In this document: positions 57,521-64,000 of the stretch, piece by piece
Position numbering within the stretch: position 1 is the stretch's first letter
Layout of the letters: every line of letters begins with the position of its first letter
DNA from: Paenibacillus terricola
GTDB taxonomy: Bacteria; Bacillota; Bacilli; Paenibacillales; Paenibacillaceae
Direction of reading: 5' to 3'
DNA length: 64,000 nt
NCBI RefSeq assembly: GCF_014779765.1
Contig: NZ_JACXZA010000001.1
Coordinates: 310,001 to 374,000 of the forward strand
The notes under the pieces: generated by a model
What the model was told of the DNA's origin: nothing
Seen by the model: the letters and a program-made list of their open reading frames with translations, nothing else
Database searches by the model: none
Made by a program: the position numbers and the translations under genes

Positions 57521-58357
57521 CTAACGAACCTGATTCGATACACTCTTAATAATAGCTGCGATACGCGCTTCGCATGCTTCCATCGTTGCAAGTCGCTGAG
57601 CGGTTTCGTTCAGCACGCTGCCAAGCAACGTGAGCGAGCGGATCGCGTTCTTGCTGTCCCCACTTCTCAGCGAATAGAGGAAGTCGCTCCATTCCGCTGA
57701 CTTCTGCTTGTTCAGCTGGCTGACGGCCGACTTCTGGGGAGCGATGAGCTGTTCTTCTTTGTTGATAGCTGCGAGCTGATCTCGCAGCCTCTTAATCGTT
57801 GCAGTCGCGTTGGATTTCGCCTGTTTATATTCAGCGTCCACCGCTTTAATATCTGCTTTGGCAGCCTTAACGGAGATTTCGAGCAGATCGACTTGCAGTT
57901 GAAGCGCGGCATTAAGTGTTTTGCTGCCGAGTTTCTTGGCAGCTTTCAAAGATGCAGTGGCTGCCGTGTACTGGTCGAACAGTGGCTGATAGCCGTCCTT
58001 CGTCTTCTTCAGCTTGCGCTCAAGATTATCGATCTTGGTTTGATCGATTACTTTGATTCGGGTTCGCAGCGCAGTCTCATCGGTATCATTCTGTTTGCTT
58101 GTTGCCTTCAAGCGTGCGTCGCGTGCATTGTTCTGATCTTGCCCTTGCACGAAGCTGCTGTATAATGACTGCAGTTTCGCGCTGTCTGCGGTTGTTGCTG
58201 ACGTTTTCATTTTGTCGAACTGCTTCTGGGCGGTTACAGACAGCGCCTGTGTTGCAGCATAAGCCGACGATGCAGGCAGCAGCACGCATACGAGGGAGAG
58301 CAGCAGCATGACAGGAGCGATGAGCCGCTGGGCAACCGCCTTGTTGAATACCAACAT
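57521..58357 (-). CDS. Secreted coiled-coil protein of unknown function
   Basis: Exported protein of 278 residues. The signal peptide spans about residues 1-34 (APVMLLLSLVCVLLPASSAYA, cleaved before ATQ). The mature part is almost entirely helical and charged, with heptad-like stretches such as 'IDNLERKLKKTKDGYQPLFDQY', 'VKAAKADIKAVDAEYKQAKS' and 'ATIKRLRDQLAAINKEEQLI', so long coiled coils are expected. No enzyme motif or anchor is visible. AGGAGG lies seven to eight bases before the ATG. Its transcript starts at a strong promoter and passes a leader with an intrinsic terminator, suggesting conditional expression. It is monocistronic. Confidence 0.78.
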   Translation of the reverse strand: MLVFNKAVAQRLIAPVMLLLSLVCVLLPASSAYAATQALSVTAQKQFDKMKTSATTADSAKLQSLYSSFVQGQDQNNARDARLKATSKQNDTDETALRTRIKVIDQTKIDNLERKLKKTKDGYQPLFDQYTAATASLKAAKKLGSKTLNAALQLQVDLLEISVKAAKADIKAVDAEYKQAKSNATATIKRLRDQLAAINKEEQLIAPQKSAVSQLNKQKSAEWSDFLYSLRSGDSKNAIRSLTLLGSVLNETAQRLATMEACEARIAAIIKSVSNQVR

Positions 58358-58410
58358 GTTGAGTAGTCCTCCTATAGCAATAGATTCATAGCTTCAACAG
58401 GCATACAACG

Positions 58411-58459
58411 CAAAAAAGCACCCTTCAAACCTGGCAATAGCCAGGCTCGAAGGGTGCTT
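58411..58459 (-). terminator. Leader terminator (possible attenuator) upstream of coiled-coil gene
   Basis: On the minus strand an 11-base stem (AAGCACCCTTC / GAAGGGTGCTT) encloses a second stem CCTGGC-N4-GCCAGG and ends in GCTTTTTTG. It lies between the promoter and the coiled-coil gene start, about 55 bases before the ATG, and no other leftward gene is upstream, so it most likely acts within the leader of that gene. Confidence 0.82.
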
Positions 58460-58497
58460 CCCTGCGATGTAACGCACGTATCTGCATATGTGCTTCC

Positions 58498-58527
58498 ACT
58501 ATACGTTGAAGACTGTTCGATTGTCAA
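58498..58527 (-). promoter_or_regulatory. Strong sigma-A promoter for the coiled-coil gene leader
   Basis: On the minus strand TTGACA (58527-58522) and TATAGT (58503-58498) are separated by 18 bases. Predicted start of transcription is near 58490. This is the best sigma-A match seen in the window and points at the leader terminator and the secreted coiled-coil gene. Confidence 0.8.
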
Positions 58528-58751
58528 GATTAGGAAAGTGATTGTTTCGTTCCAGCGCAGCTATTATTGGTCGAGAAAGACGGGAATAATTGCTCAGTGA
58601 CGGCACGTTCTGAACGGTAATTAGGAGCAGATCGCAAATTTTCTTATGTTTGACATTGGAAAAAAAGGAAGTTCGCTGTCGGATGCGGAATATATCTTCA
58701 GCATGTCATGATTGCGCTTGCTACCATCCTAATGATAGGGAGACCTTCAGC
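58528..58751. other. Gene-free spacer upstream of amidase gene
   Basis: Contains the divergent control region. No further motif was recognised. An in-frame extension of the amidase reading frame to 58650 is Cys-rich, non-conserved and lacks a ribosome binding site, so it is not called as coding. Confidence 0.4.
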
Positions 58752-60248
58752 ATGATTGAGGCACCTCAACAGTGGATTGTTGAAGCAGATATCGATACTA
58801 TACAGGAAGCGTTGGAGCGCGGGGATATTACCTCCGTACAGCTGGTTCTGCTTTATTTGGAACGAATTCGCAACTATGACAGGCCGATCAATTCGATGCT
58901 GGAGCTGAATCCCGATGCGATTGAGATCGCTCAAGCGCTGGATGAGGAACGGCAGCGCACAGGCAGACGGGGCAGGCTTCACGGTATCCCGATCGTACTG
59001 AAAGACAATATTGATACGCATGACAAAATGCATACAAGCGCAGGCTCGATCGCGTTGGCACAATCGATTGCGCCTGACGATGCATTCGTAGCCGCGCGTC
59101 TCCGCGAAGCAGGAGCGATCCTGCTTGGCAAAACGAATATGACGGAGTGGGCGAACGGGATGGCGGAGTCGATGTGGGCCGGCTACAGCTCACGGGGCGG
59201 ATTGGTGCTTAATCCATACGGGCCTGGCAATGTATTCATTGGCGGTTCGAGCTCGGGCTCAGCAGCGGCAGTAGCTGCGAACTTCGCCGCGGGCGCAATA
59301 GGGACGGAAACGTCAGGTTCCATCGTCAATCCTTCAGGTTACAATTTCGTCGTTGGCATTAAGCCGACCATCGGATTAGTAAGCCGAACGGGTCTTATCC
59401 CGTTGTCGCTGACGCAGGACACAGCAGGTCCGATCGCGCGGTCAGTGAAGGATGCGGCGATTATGTTGAGCGTTCTGGCTGGGCCGGATGAGCAAGACGC
59501 AGCGACGTTGGCGGGAGCCGAGCATGTGCACGGCGACTATACGACGTTTCTCAATAAGGATGCGATGCAAGGGATACGAATTGGGGTACCGCGTTATTAT
59601 TGCGAAAGTCTGGACGAAGCGCCGCTTGCTATTCTGGAATCGGCCATTCGCGTCATTCAATCGCTTGGCGGCACGATCGTCGACAACGTATCCGTACCTT
59701 GCGCGGGCATCGAGTGGGATCGCAGCGTAGTGCGTTATGAGTTCAAACGAGGGCTCGACGATTACTTGGCGAAGCTTAATCCGAACGTGCCCGTCCATTC
59801 GCTTGCCGAGCTTATTGCCTTTAATGAGCAGCATGCGGATCAGGCGCTCAAATACGGGCAGCGCGGCTTGACGCGTTCGGAAGATACGACAGGCGTGTTG
59901 ACCGACGAGATTTATGTGAACGGACTTCGGCATAATCGGCATATGTCGCGCGAACAAGGCATCGATTACGCGTTGAAGGAATATGACGTGGACGCGCTGC
60001 TGTTCCTCGGTCATAACGGCTCGGAGATCGCGGCGCGTGCGGGCTATCCGCTCATTACAGTTCCCGGCGGCTATGCCGACGATGGACGTCTGTCCGCGGC
60101 AGGCTACATAACCGATGGACCGTATGGCATTACATTCGCAGGAACGGCGTTTAGTGAGCCGCTGCTAATTGGATTAGCCCACAGCTTCGAGCAAGCAACT
60201 AAATATAGGTTTCCGCCGACGCTCATTCCGTCGCCGGAAACACAATAA
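58752..60248 (+). CDS. Amidase signature family protein
   Basis: Cytoplasmic amidase of 498 residues. The Ser-cisSer-Lys triad is Lys84 (IVLKDNIDT), Ser166 in FIGGSSSGSAAA and Ser190 in GTETSGSIVNPSG, with spacing 24 between the serines as in GatA and FAAH. Hydrolysis of an amide bond is expected; substrates vary widely (indoleacetamide, peptides, fatty acid amides). GatA is unlikely since no gatB/gatC genes adjoin and the C-terminal region differs. The ATG at 58752 has AGGGAGA eight bases upstream. The stop codon lies inside the stem of the terminator that follows, and the gene is monocistronic. Confidence 0.9.
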   Translation: MIEAPQQWIVEADIDTIQEALERGDITSVQLVLLYLERIRNYDRPINSMLELNPDAIEIAQALDEERQRTGRRGRLHGIPIVLKDNIDTHDKMHTSAGSIALAQSIAPDDAFVAARLREAGAILLGKTNMTEWANGMAESMWAGYSSRGGLVLNPYGPGNVFIGGSSSGSAAAVAANFAAGAIGTETSGSIVNPSGYNFVVGIKPTIGLVSRTGLIPLSLTQDTAGPIARSVKDAAIMLSVLAGPDEQDAATLAGAEHVHGDYTTFLNKDAMQGIRIGVPRYYCESLDEAPLAILESAIRVIQSLGGTIVDNVSVPCAGIEWDRSVVRYEFKRGLDDYLAKLNPNVPVHSLAELIAFNEQHADQALKYGQRGLTRSEDTTGVLTDEIYVNGLRHNRHMSREQGIDYALKEYDVDALLFLGHNGSEIAARAGYPLITVPGGYADDGRLSAAGYITDGPYGITFAGTAFSEPLLIGLAHSFEQATKYRFPPTLIPSPETQ

Positions 60249-60278
60249 GCGCGGCTGAGCCGCGCTTATTTCTATTTA
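60244..60278 (+). terminator. Terminator overlapping the amidase stop codon
   Basis: Twelve-base perfect stem (AATAAGCGCGGC / GCCGCGCTTATT) with a three-base loop, followed by TCTATTTATT. The left arm contains the amidase TAA. May also stop the convergent RluA gene. Confidence 0.82.
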
Positions 60279-60330
60279 TTTGATCGAATGTCAGAACCCC
60301 GGCTGGAGCGCTCCCGATCAACCGCCAACA

Positions 60331-61401
60331 CTACCGAGCGTTCTCACCATTGAACACACGTAGGAACGACTTCGGTACGTTCGTCTCGAAGCGCATCAAT
60401 TTATTCGTCTTCGGATGCACGAACTCGAGCGACTTGGCGTGCAGACCGAGCCGGCCAATGGCGCGGGAGCGAGAGCCGTATTTCTTGTCCCCCGCAATCG
60501 GATGGCCGATATCCTGCATATGGACGCGAATTTGATTCTTGCGGCCGGTCTCCAGCTGCACTTCTAAGAGCGAGAAGGTACGGCTTGTCTGCAGCGTCTT
60601 AAAGTGGGTAACAGCATGCAGACCATCGCCGGTGCGGTGGCTGGAATACATCTTCAACGTACTGCTTTCCTTCAGCCAAGACTCGATCTTGCCGCTTGGC
60701 TTCCGCACCAATCCGTCGACGAGCGCGATATAAGCGCGTTCCTTCACCCGCTCCTGCCACTCGTTCTGCAGCGTCTGCTGCGCCTCTTCATTCTTCGCGA
60801 ACATCATGATGCCGGATGTATCGCGATCGAGCCGATGGACGATGAAGATCCGTTCCTTCGGATCTTGGCTGCGAACATGCGCCATGAGCTGGCGGTAGGC
60901 AGTCACCTCATTGTCATTCTCTTTGTCTGCGGAGATCGACAACAGGCCAGCATCCTTGATGACGATAATGATATCGTCATCTTCATGAACGATCGTAAGG
61001 CCCGCGAGCGGCGGACGTTCAACGATCCGTTCTTTACTGACTTCGACCTTATCGCCAGGTTTCAATTCATGATTATAGGCGGTAGTCGCAGTGCCGTTCA
61101 CCGAAATTTGTCCGCGCGCCAGCATCGATTTGATGGTATTGCGCCCGCTGCCGGTTATAGCTTCAAGGATAAAAGGAAGCAGCGTCGTCGCTTCCTTGAC
61201 CTCATAAGCGCGAGAGACAGGTTTGCCTGTCTGTGCGGCAGCTGCAGGAGCGGAAGCTCCTGAGCCCGGCTTGCAGAGCGGTTTCCTAGTGTTTGCGCCC
61301 AGCGGCGGCTTAGCGCCTCTGCCACGGCTGTCGCTGCGGCGATTCGAATCTCCCGGCGATGCAGCGAATGGGCGCTTGGCGGGACGTTGACGATTGTTCA
61401 T
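60331..61401 (-). CDS. RluA-family pseudouridine synthase
   Basis: RNA-modifying enzyme of 356 residues. Residues 1-60 are a basic low-complexity tail (RRSDSRGRGAKPP); residues 65-125 an S4-like RNA-binding domain (ILEAITGSGRNTIKSMLARGQISVNG); the catalytic core from about 135 has the RluA motif IFIVHRLDRDTSG with catalytic Asp192, and later VQLETGRKNQIRVHM and GLHAKSLEFVHP. It converts specific uridines in rRNA or tRNA to pseudouridine. The ATG at 61401 has AGGAGG 12 bases upstream; the open frame further upstream contains that site, so it is not coding. Monocistronic and convergent with the amidase gene. Confidence 0.93.
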   Translation of the reverse strand: MNNRQRPAKRPFAASPGDSNRRSDSRGRGAKPPLGANTRKPLCKPGSGASAPAAAAQTGKPVSRAYEVKEATTLLPFILEAITGSGRNTIKSMLARGQISVNGTATTAYNHELKPGDKVEVSKERIVERPPLAGLTIVHEDDDIIIVIKDAGLLSISADKENDNEVTAYRQLMAHVRSQDPKERIFIVHRLDRDTSGIMMFAKNEEAQQTLQNEWQERVKERAYIALVDGLVRKPSGKIESWLKESSTLKMYSSHRTGDGLHAVTHFKTLQTSRTFSLLEVQLETGRKNQIRVHMQDIGHPIAGDKKYGSRSRAIGRLGLHAKSLEFVHPKTNKLMRFETNVPKSFLRVFNGENAR

Positions 61402-61859
61402 TTTGAATAAAATCCTCCTAGGTATGACTACACGTGTCACGGACAATATCGTGCTTTATCTATCAGTATACCAAAATGCAATACAAACGAGCCAATAAGA
61501 ATGGGCGCGAAGCGACTCTTCGATCGCTATAATAGGAACCAGTACACCAAATGATCAGGTGTCATGAGCTGAAGGGAGCTTGTATGTTCTCAAACGGCAG
61601 GGAATTCTCACGACTAATGTGCAAACGTTTGCGCGCCTAAATCAACTCTTTGTCGATAAGGTGTTTCTCGTCTAACTTCATCTGCTTTCACGGTGATCAC
61701 CGACTTTAGTCGGGGGGGCTTCCTTATCCTTAAGCTGGTAGGTACTCGGGGTGAAATGTGCTACAATATCGGAAAATAGATAGAAAAGTCGGCGCCTGGA
61801 CGCTCATGCCTAACGGTATGATACGGCTGTCGATGAGACCCGATAGGAGGCATAATCAT
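61402..61859. other. Divergent intergenic region upstream of RluA and HAD genes
   Basis: About 460 bases without a gene. It holds a PurR/LacI-like palindrome, a CCGACT-TTAGTCGG hairpin near 61700 and a GGTGATCACC palindrome just before it. An open frame reaching back from the HAD gene to 61758 is not conserved and has no ribosome binding site. Confidence 0.5.
61621..61632. promoter_or_regulatory. GCAAACGTTTGC palindrome, LacI/PurR-type candidate operator
   Basis: Perfect 12-base palindrome with central CG, the format of LacI-family operators (identical to the E. coli PurR core; Gram-positive PurR differs). It nearly fits a cre box but fails at two fixed positions. It lies 230 bases before the HAD start and 220 bases before the RluA start. 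No LacI-type gene is nearby. Confidence 0.4.
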
Positions 61860-62633
61860 ATGAGTACATACAAGCTGGTAACACTGGACATGGACGGCAC
61901 AACGCTGAACGACAGACACGAGGTTAGCGAGGCGACGGCCTATTGGATGAAAAAGGCGATGGAAGCTGGCGTTACGGTCTGCTTCTCGACTGGCAGAGGT
62001 CATCGTGAGGTGTTGTCGTATACGGAGCAGCTTGGCATGATGAATGCACCGATGGTAACGGTCAATGGCGGAGAGATTTGGACGAGGCCGCATGTGCTGC
62101 ACAGGCGCGAACTGCTCGACCCGAATACCATTCGCAATCTGCATAAGCTGGCGATGAAGTACGATGTATGGTTCTGGGCGTATTCAACGAACGGAGAGAC
62201 CTATAACAAATCCAAGTGGCTAGTGCCTGCGGACTCGTATGCGGCGTATCATTGGCTGAAGTTCGGCTACCATACAGAGGATGACGAGATTCGTGAGGCG
62301 ATTCTTCATGAAGCAAGAAGCTGGGGAACGCTGGAGATTACGAACTCATCCCCTTGGAATCTGGAGATGAACCCGCTTGGCGTATCGAAGGCTTCGGCGC
62401 TTCGGGAGCTGTGTGCAATGCTAGGCATCGACATATCGCAGACGGTGGCGGTCGGCGACAGCCTTAACGATATTGCGGCGATCCGCGAAGCAGGCCTTGG
62501 CGTGGCGATGGGCAATGCGCAGGACGAAGTGAAGCAGGCAGCCGATGTTGTCACCTTCTCGAATAATGAGCATGGTGTGGCCGAGGTGCTGCGTAAATAT
62601 GTACTGAAGGCTGAGGTGCCTTTATGGTCCTAG
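61860..62633 (+). CDS. HAD-IIB (Cof-type) phosphatase
   Basis: Cytoplasmic phosphatase of 257 residues. Motif I is LVTLDMDGTTLND with Asp10 nucleophile and Asp12; motif II is CFSTGRG; motif III Lys is in PLGVSKASALRELC; motif IV is AVGDSLNDIAAIREAG. The cap insert between residues 85 and 185 places it in the IIB/Cof subgroup, whose members dephosphorylate sugar phosphates, flavin or pyridoxal phosphates. The ATG at 61860 has ATAGGAGG nine bases upstream. The 3' end overlaps the DUF456 gene by ten bases, so they are translationally coupled. Confidence 0.9.
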   Translation: MSTYKLVTLDMDGTTLNDRHEVSEATAYWMKKAMEAGVTVCFSTGRGHREVLSYTEQLGMMNAPMVTVNGGEIWTRPHVLHRRELLDPNTIRNLHKLAMKYDVWFWAYSTNGETYNKSKWLVPADSYAAYHWLKFGYHTEDDEIREAILHEARSWGTLEITNSSPWNLEMNPLGVSKASALRELCAMLGIDISQTVAVGDSLNDIAAIREAGLGVAMGNAQDEVKQAADVVTFSNNEHGVAEVLRKYVLKAEVPLWS

Positions 62634-63109
62634 AGACAATTGGCTGGATCGTCGTCATTGCGCTGTTCCTCGTTGGTATGGCAGGCGCCATCTTCCCGAT
62701 ATTGCCGGGGGTAGTCGCGATATATGCTGCGTTCTTCGTGTATGGGCTGTGCATTAGCTTCTCGCCATTTGGCGTATGGTTCTGGATTATCCAGACGGTC
62801 ATCTTAATCGTGTTGTTCATCGCTGACTATGCGGTCAATGCGTGGGGCGTCAAGAAGTTCGGCGGCTCCCGCGCGTCTGTCGTCGGCAGTACGATCGGCG
62901 TCATTATCGGACCGTTCGTCATTCCGGCGTTCGGTCTTATCCTTGGGCCGTTCCTCGGCGCGCTGCTCGGCGAGTTATATGCGGGCTCTGACATGAACAA
63001 GTCCCTCAAAGTCGGTTACGGCTCCGTCGTCGGATTGTTCACAAGCACCGTCGCCAAGTTTATCCTTCAGCTGCTCATGATCATCCTGTTCTTCATTTGG
63101 CTCATATAA
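62624..63109 (+). CDS. DUF456 integral membrane protein
   Basis: Membrane protein of 161 residues with four to five helices covering most of its length. The pattern 'GMAGAIFPILPGVVAIYAAFFVYG', 'KFGGSRASVVGSTIGVIIGPFVIPAFGLILGPFLGALLGELYAG' with repeated Gly motifs is diagnostic of DUF456, a family without settled function. It overlaps the HAD phosphatase gene by ten bases and precedes the ThuA gene by 43 bases, so the three form a likely operon. Confidence 0.88.
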   Translation: MVLETIGWIVVIALFLVGMAGAIFPILPGVVAIYAAFFVYGLCISFSPFGVWFWIIQTVILIVLFIADYAVNAWGVKKFGGSRASVVGSTIGVIIGPFVIPAFGLILGPFLGALLGELYAGSDMNKSLKVGYGSVVGLFTSTVAKFILQLLMIILFFIWLI

Positions 63110-63152
63110 AATGCAACCTTTTTAACCGATATTGAAGAGGAGTGTTGTCATA

Positions 63153-63878
63153 ATGGTCAAAGTTACGGTATGGAACGAATATTTGCATGAGCATGTTCAC
63201 GAGGAAGTTCGTCAGGTCTATCCGGATGGCATTCACCAAGCGCTGGCGAAGGGCATTCAGAACGAATCGATCGAAGTTCGGACGGCTACACTTGAACAGC
63301 CTGAGCATGGTTTGACACAGGAAGTACTGGCAGATACAGATGTATTGATCTGGTGGGGACATATGGGTCATGATCGTGTGGAAGATTACATCGTTGATCG
63401 TGTGCATCAACGCGTTATGGAGGGCATGGGGCTGATCGTTCTGCACTCCGGCCACTTCTCTAAGATTTTCAAAAAACTGATGGGCACAGGCTGCGATCTC
63501 AAATGGCGTGAAGCGGGCGAGAAAGAACGCATCTGGGTCGTTAACCCTGCGCATCCAATTGCAGCTGGACTGCCTGAGTACATCACGCTTGAGCATGAGG
63601 AAATGTACGGCGAGCACTTCGATATTCCTGCGCCGGATGAGCTCGTATTCGTCAGCTGGTTCGAGGGCGGCGAAGTATTCCGAAGCGGCTGCACGTTCCA
63701 TCGCGGTCAGGGCAAAATCTTCTACTTCCGTCCAGGTCATGAGACGTATCCGACCTATTACAACCCGCAAGTGCTGCAAGTGATCCGCAACGCGGTTCAA
63801 TGGGCAGCGCCTTCTTGTGCAGCGGCGCCGGTACGCGGCAATCATCAACCGCTTGAACCAATCGGCGGCAAAGCGTAA
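63153..63878 (+). CDS. ThuA-domain protein (trehalose utilisation type)
   Basis: Cytoplasmic protein of 241 residues, a class I glutamine-amidotransferase-like fold. Typical ThuA sequence: '[32 protein letters not shown]', [58 protein letters not shown], and [19 protein letters not shown]. In rhizobia ThuA and ThuB convert trehalose and related disaccharides to 3-keto forms; the exact chemistry in Bacillales is not defined. GAAGAGGAG lies ahead of the ATG at 63153; a TTG at 63132 overlaps that site. Last gene of the HAD-DUF456-ThuA run. Confidence 0.9.
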   Translation: MVKVTVWNEYLHEHVHEEVRQVYPDGIHQALAKGIQNESIEVRTATLEQPEHGLTQEVLADTDVLIWWGHMGHDRVEDYIVDRVHQRVMEGMGLIVLHSGHFSKIFKKLMGTGCDLKWREAGEKERIWVVNPAHPIAAGLPEYITLEHEEMYGEHFDIPAPDELVFVSWFEGGEVFRSGCTFHRGQGKIFYFRPGHETYPTYYNPQVLQVIRNAVQWAAPSCAAAPVRGNHQPLEPIGGKA

Positions 63879-64000
63879 GAAACCCTCTATCGCAGCCTAT
63901 AAGAATTTGTTTTTTTCGAGAAACTCGAAACCTTAAATTCTTATGTGGTAAAATAAAATAACGGTTATTTACATGCAGAAGCAATGACGGCACTGTTCGT
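63879..64000. other. Right-edge intergenic DNA with a weak hairpin and promoter-like TAAAAT
   Basis: A small TTCGAG-AAA-CTCGAA hairpin near 63917-63931 lies beside a T tract and may weakly terminate transcription. TGTGGTAAAAT near 63944 resembles an extended -10 box for a gene beyond the window. Both are tentative. Confidence 0.35.

Overview
The window looks like chromosomal DNA of a Paenibacillus-type bacterium (Bacillales). The evidence is the mix of families: CUT1 sugar importers of the LipO/LplB/LplC type flanked by YesM/YesN two-component genes, a YetA/YesU rhamnogalacturonan locus, a GH52 xylosidase very close to the Geobacillus enzyme, an SLH-domain surface protein, Gram-positive ribosome binding sites with frequent GTG/TTG starts, and one perfect CcpA cre box. 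No rRNA, tRNA, CRISPR array, phage gene or intact insertion sequence was seen.

Layout. 0-4 kb: tail of a Crp/Fnr regulator, then a nitrate/sulfonate/taurine-type ABC importer and an RNase Z/AtsA-like metallo-beta-lactamase-fold hydrolase, plausibly a sulfur- or ester-scavenging unit. 4-6.5 kb: a CcpA-controlled KstD-like flavoprotein with a CoxG/SRPBCC partner. 6.5-14.4 kb: a VOC pseudogene remnant, a rhodanese-persulfide dioxygenase fusion under two CstR/CsoR-like operators, a VanRS-like pair followed by a VanZ protein, and a small detoxification group (SnoaL-like, RibD/DHFR-like, haloalkane-dehalogenase-like) divergent from an HxlR regulator.

14.5-31 kb: first CUT1 sugar system (solute-binding protein, YesN, YesM, two permeases) with a GH3 glycosidase, then GNAT and SLH genes, a GH42 beta-galactosidase, and a second CUT1 system (29.2-32.8 kb). 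Neither importer encodes its own ATPase, so a shared MsmX-type ATPase elsewhere is expected. 33-34.6 kb: an ECF sigma factor with an overlapping DUF4179-like membrane regulator.

34.6-54 kb: a plant cell wall polysaccharide island. A YesS-type membrane AraC regulator precedes a run of co-directional genes for rhamnogalacturonan-I oligosaccharide breakdown (PL26 YetA-like exo-lyase, YesU, NodB deacetylase, PL11-like beta-propeller, GH105 hydrolase with a large extra N-terminal region). Next come an AraC regulator facing away, a GH52-GH67 pair for glucuronoxylo-oligosaccharides, a sugar isomerase-like protein and an MFS transporter. All these enzymes lack signal peptides, so the logic is import first, then cytoplasmic depolymerisation.

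54-64 kb: ordinary housekeeping and unknown genes (unknown secreted protein, histidine phosphatase, ArsR-DUF2087, secreted coiled-coil protein, amidase, RluA synthase, HAD phosphatase, DUF456, ThuA).

The most unusual non-coding content is a set of hairpin-bearing intergenic repeats: a 71-bp array with six copies near 34.6-35.1 kb, a 51-bp array with nine copies near 54.1-54.6 kb, and smaller dispersed elements near 32.9, 35.1-35.3 and 45.8 kb. A strong promoter followed by a leader terminator upstream of the coiled-coil protein gene, and a short sequence shared by two sugar operons, also deserve attention.
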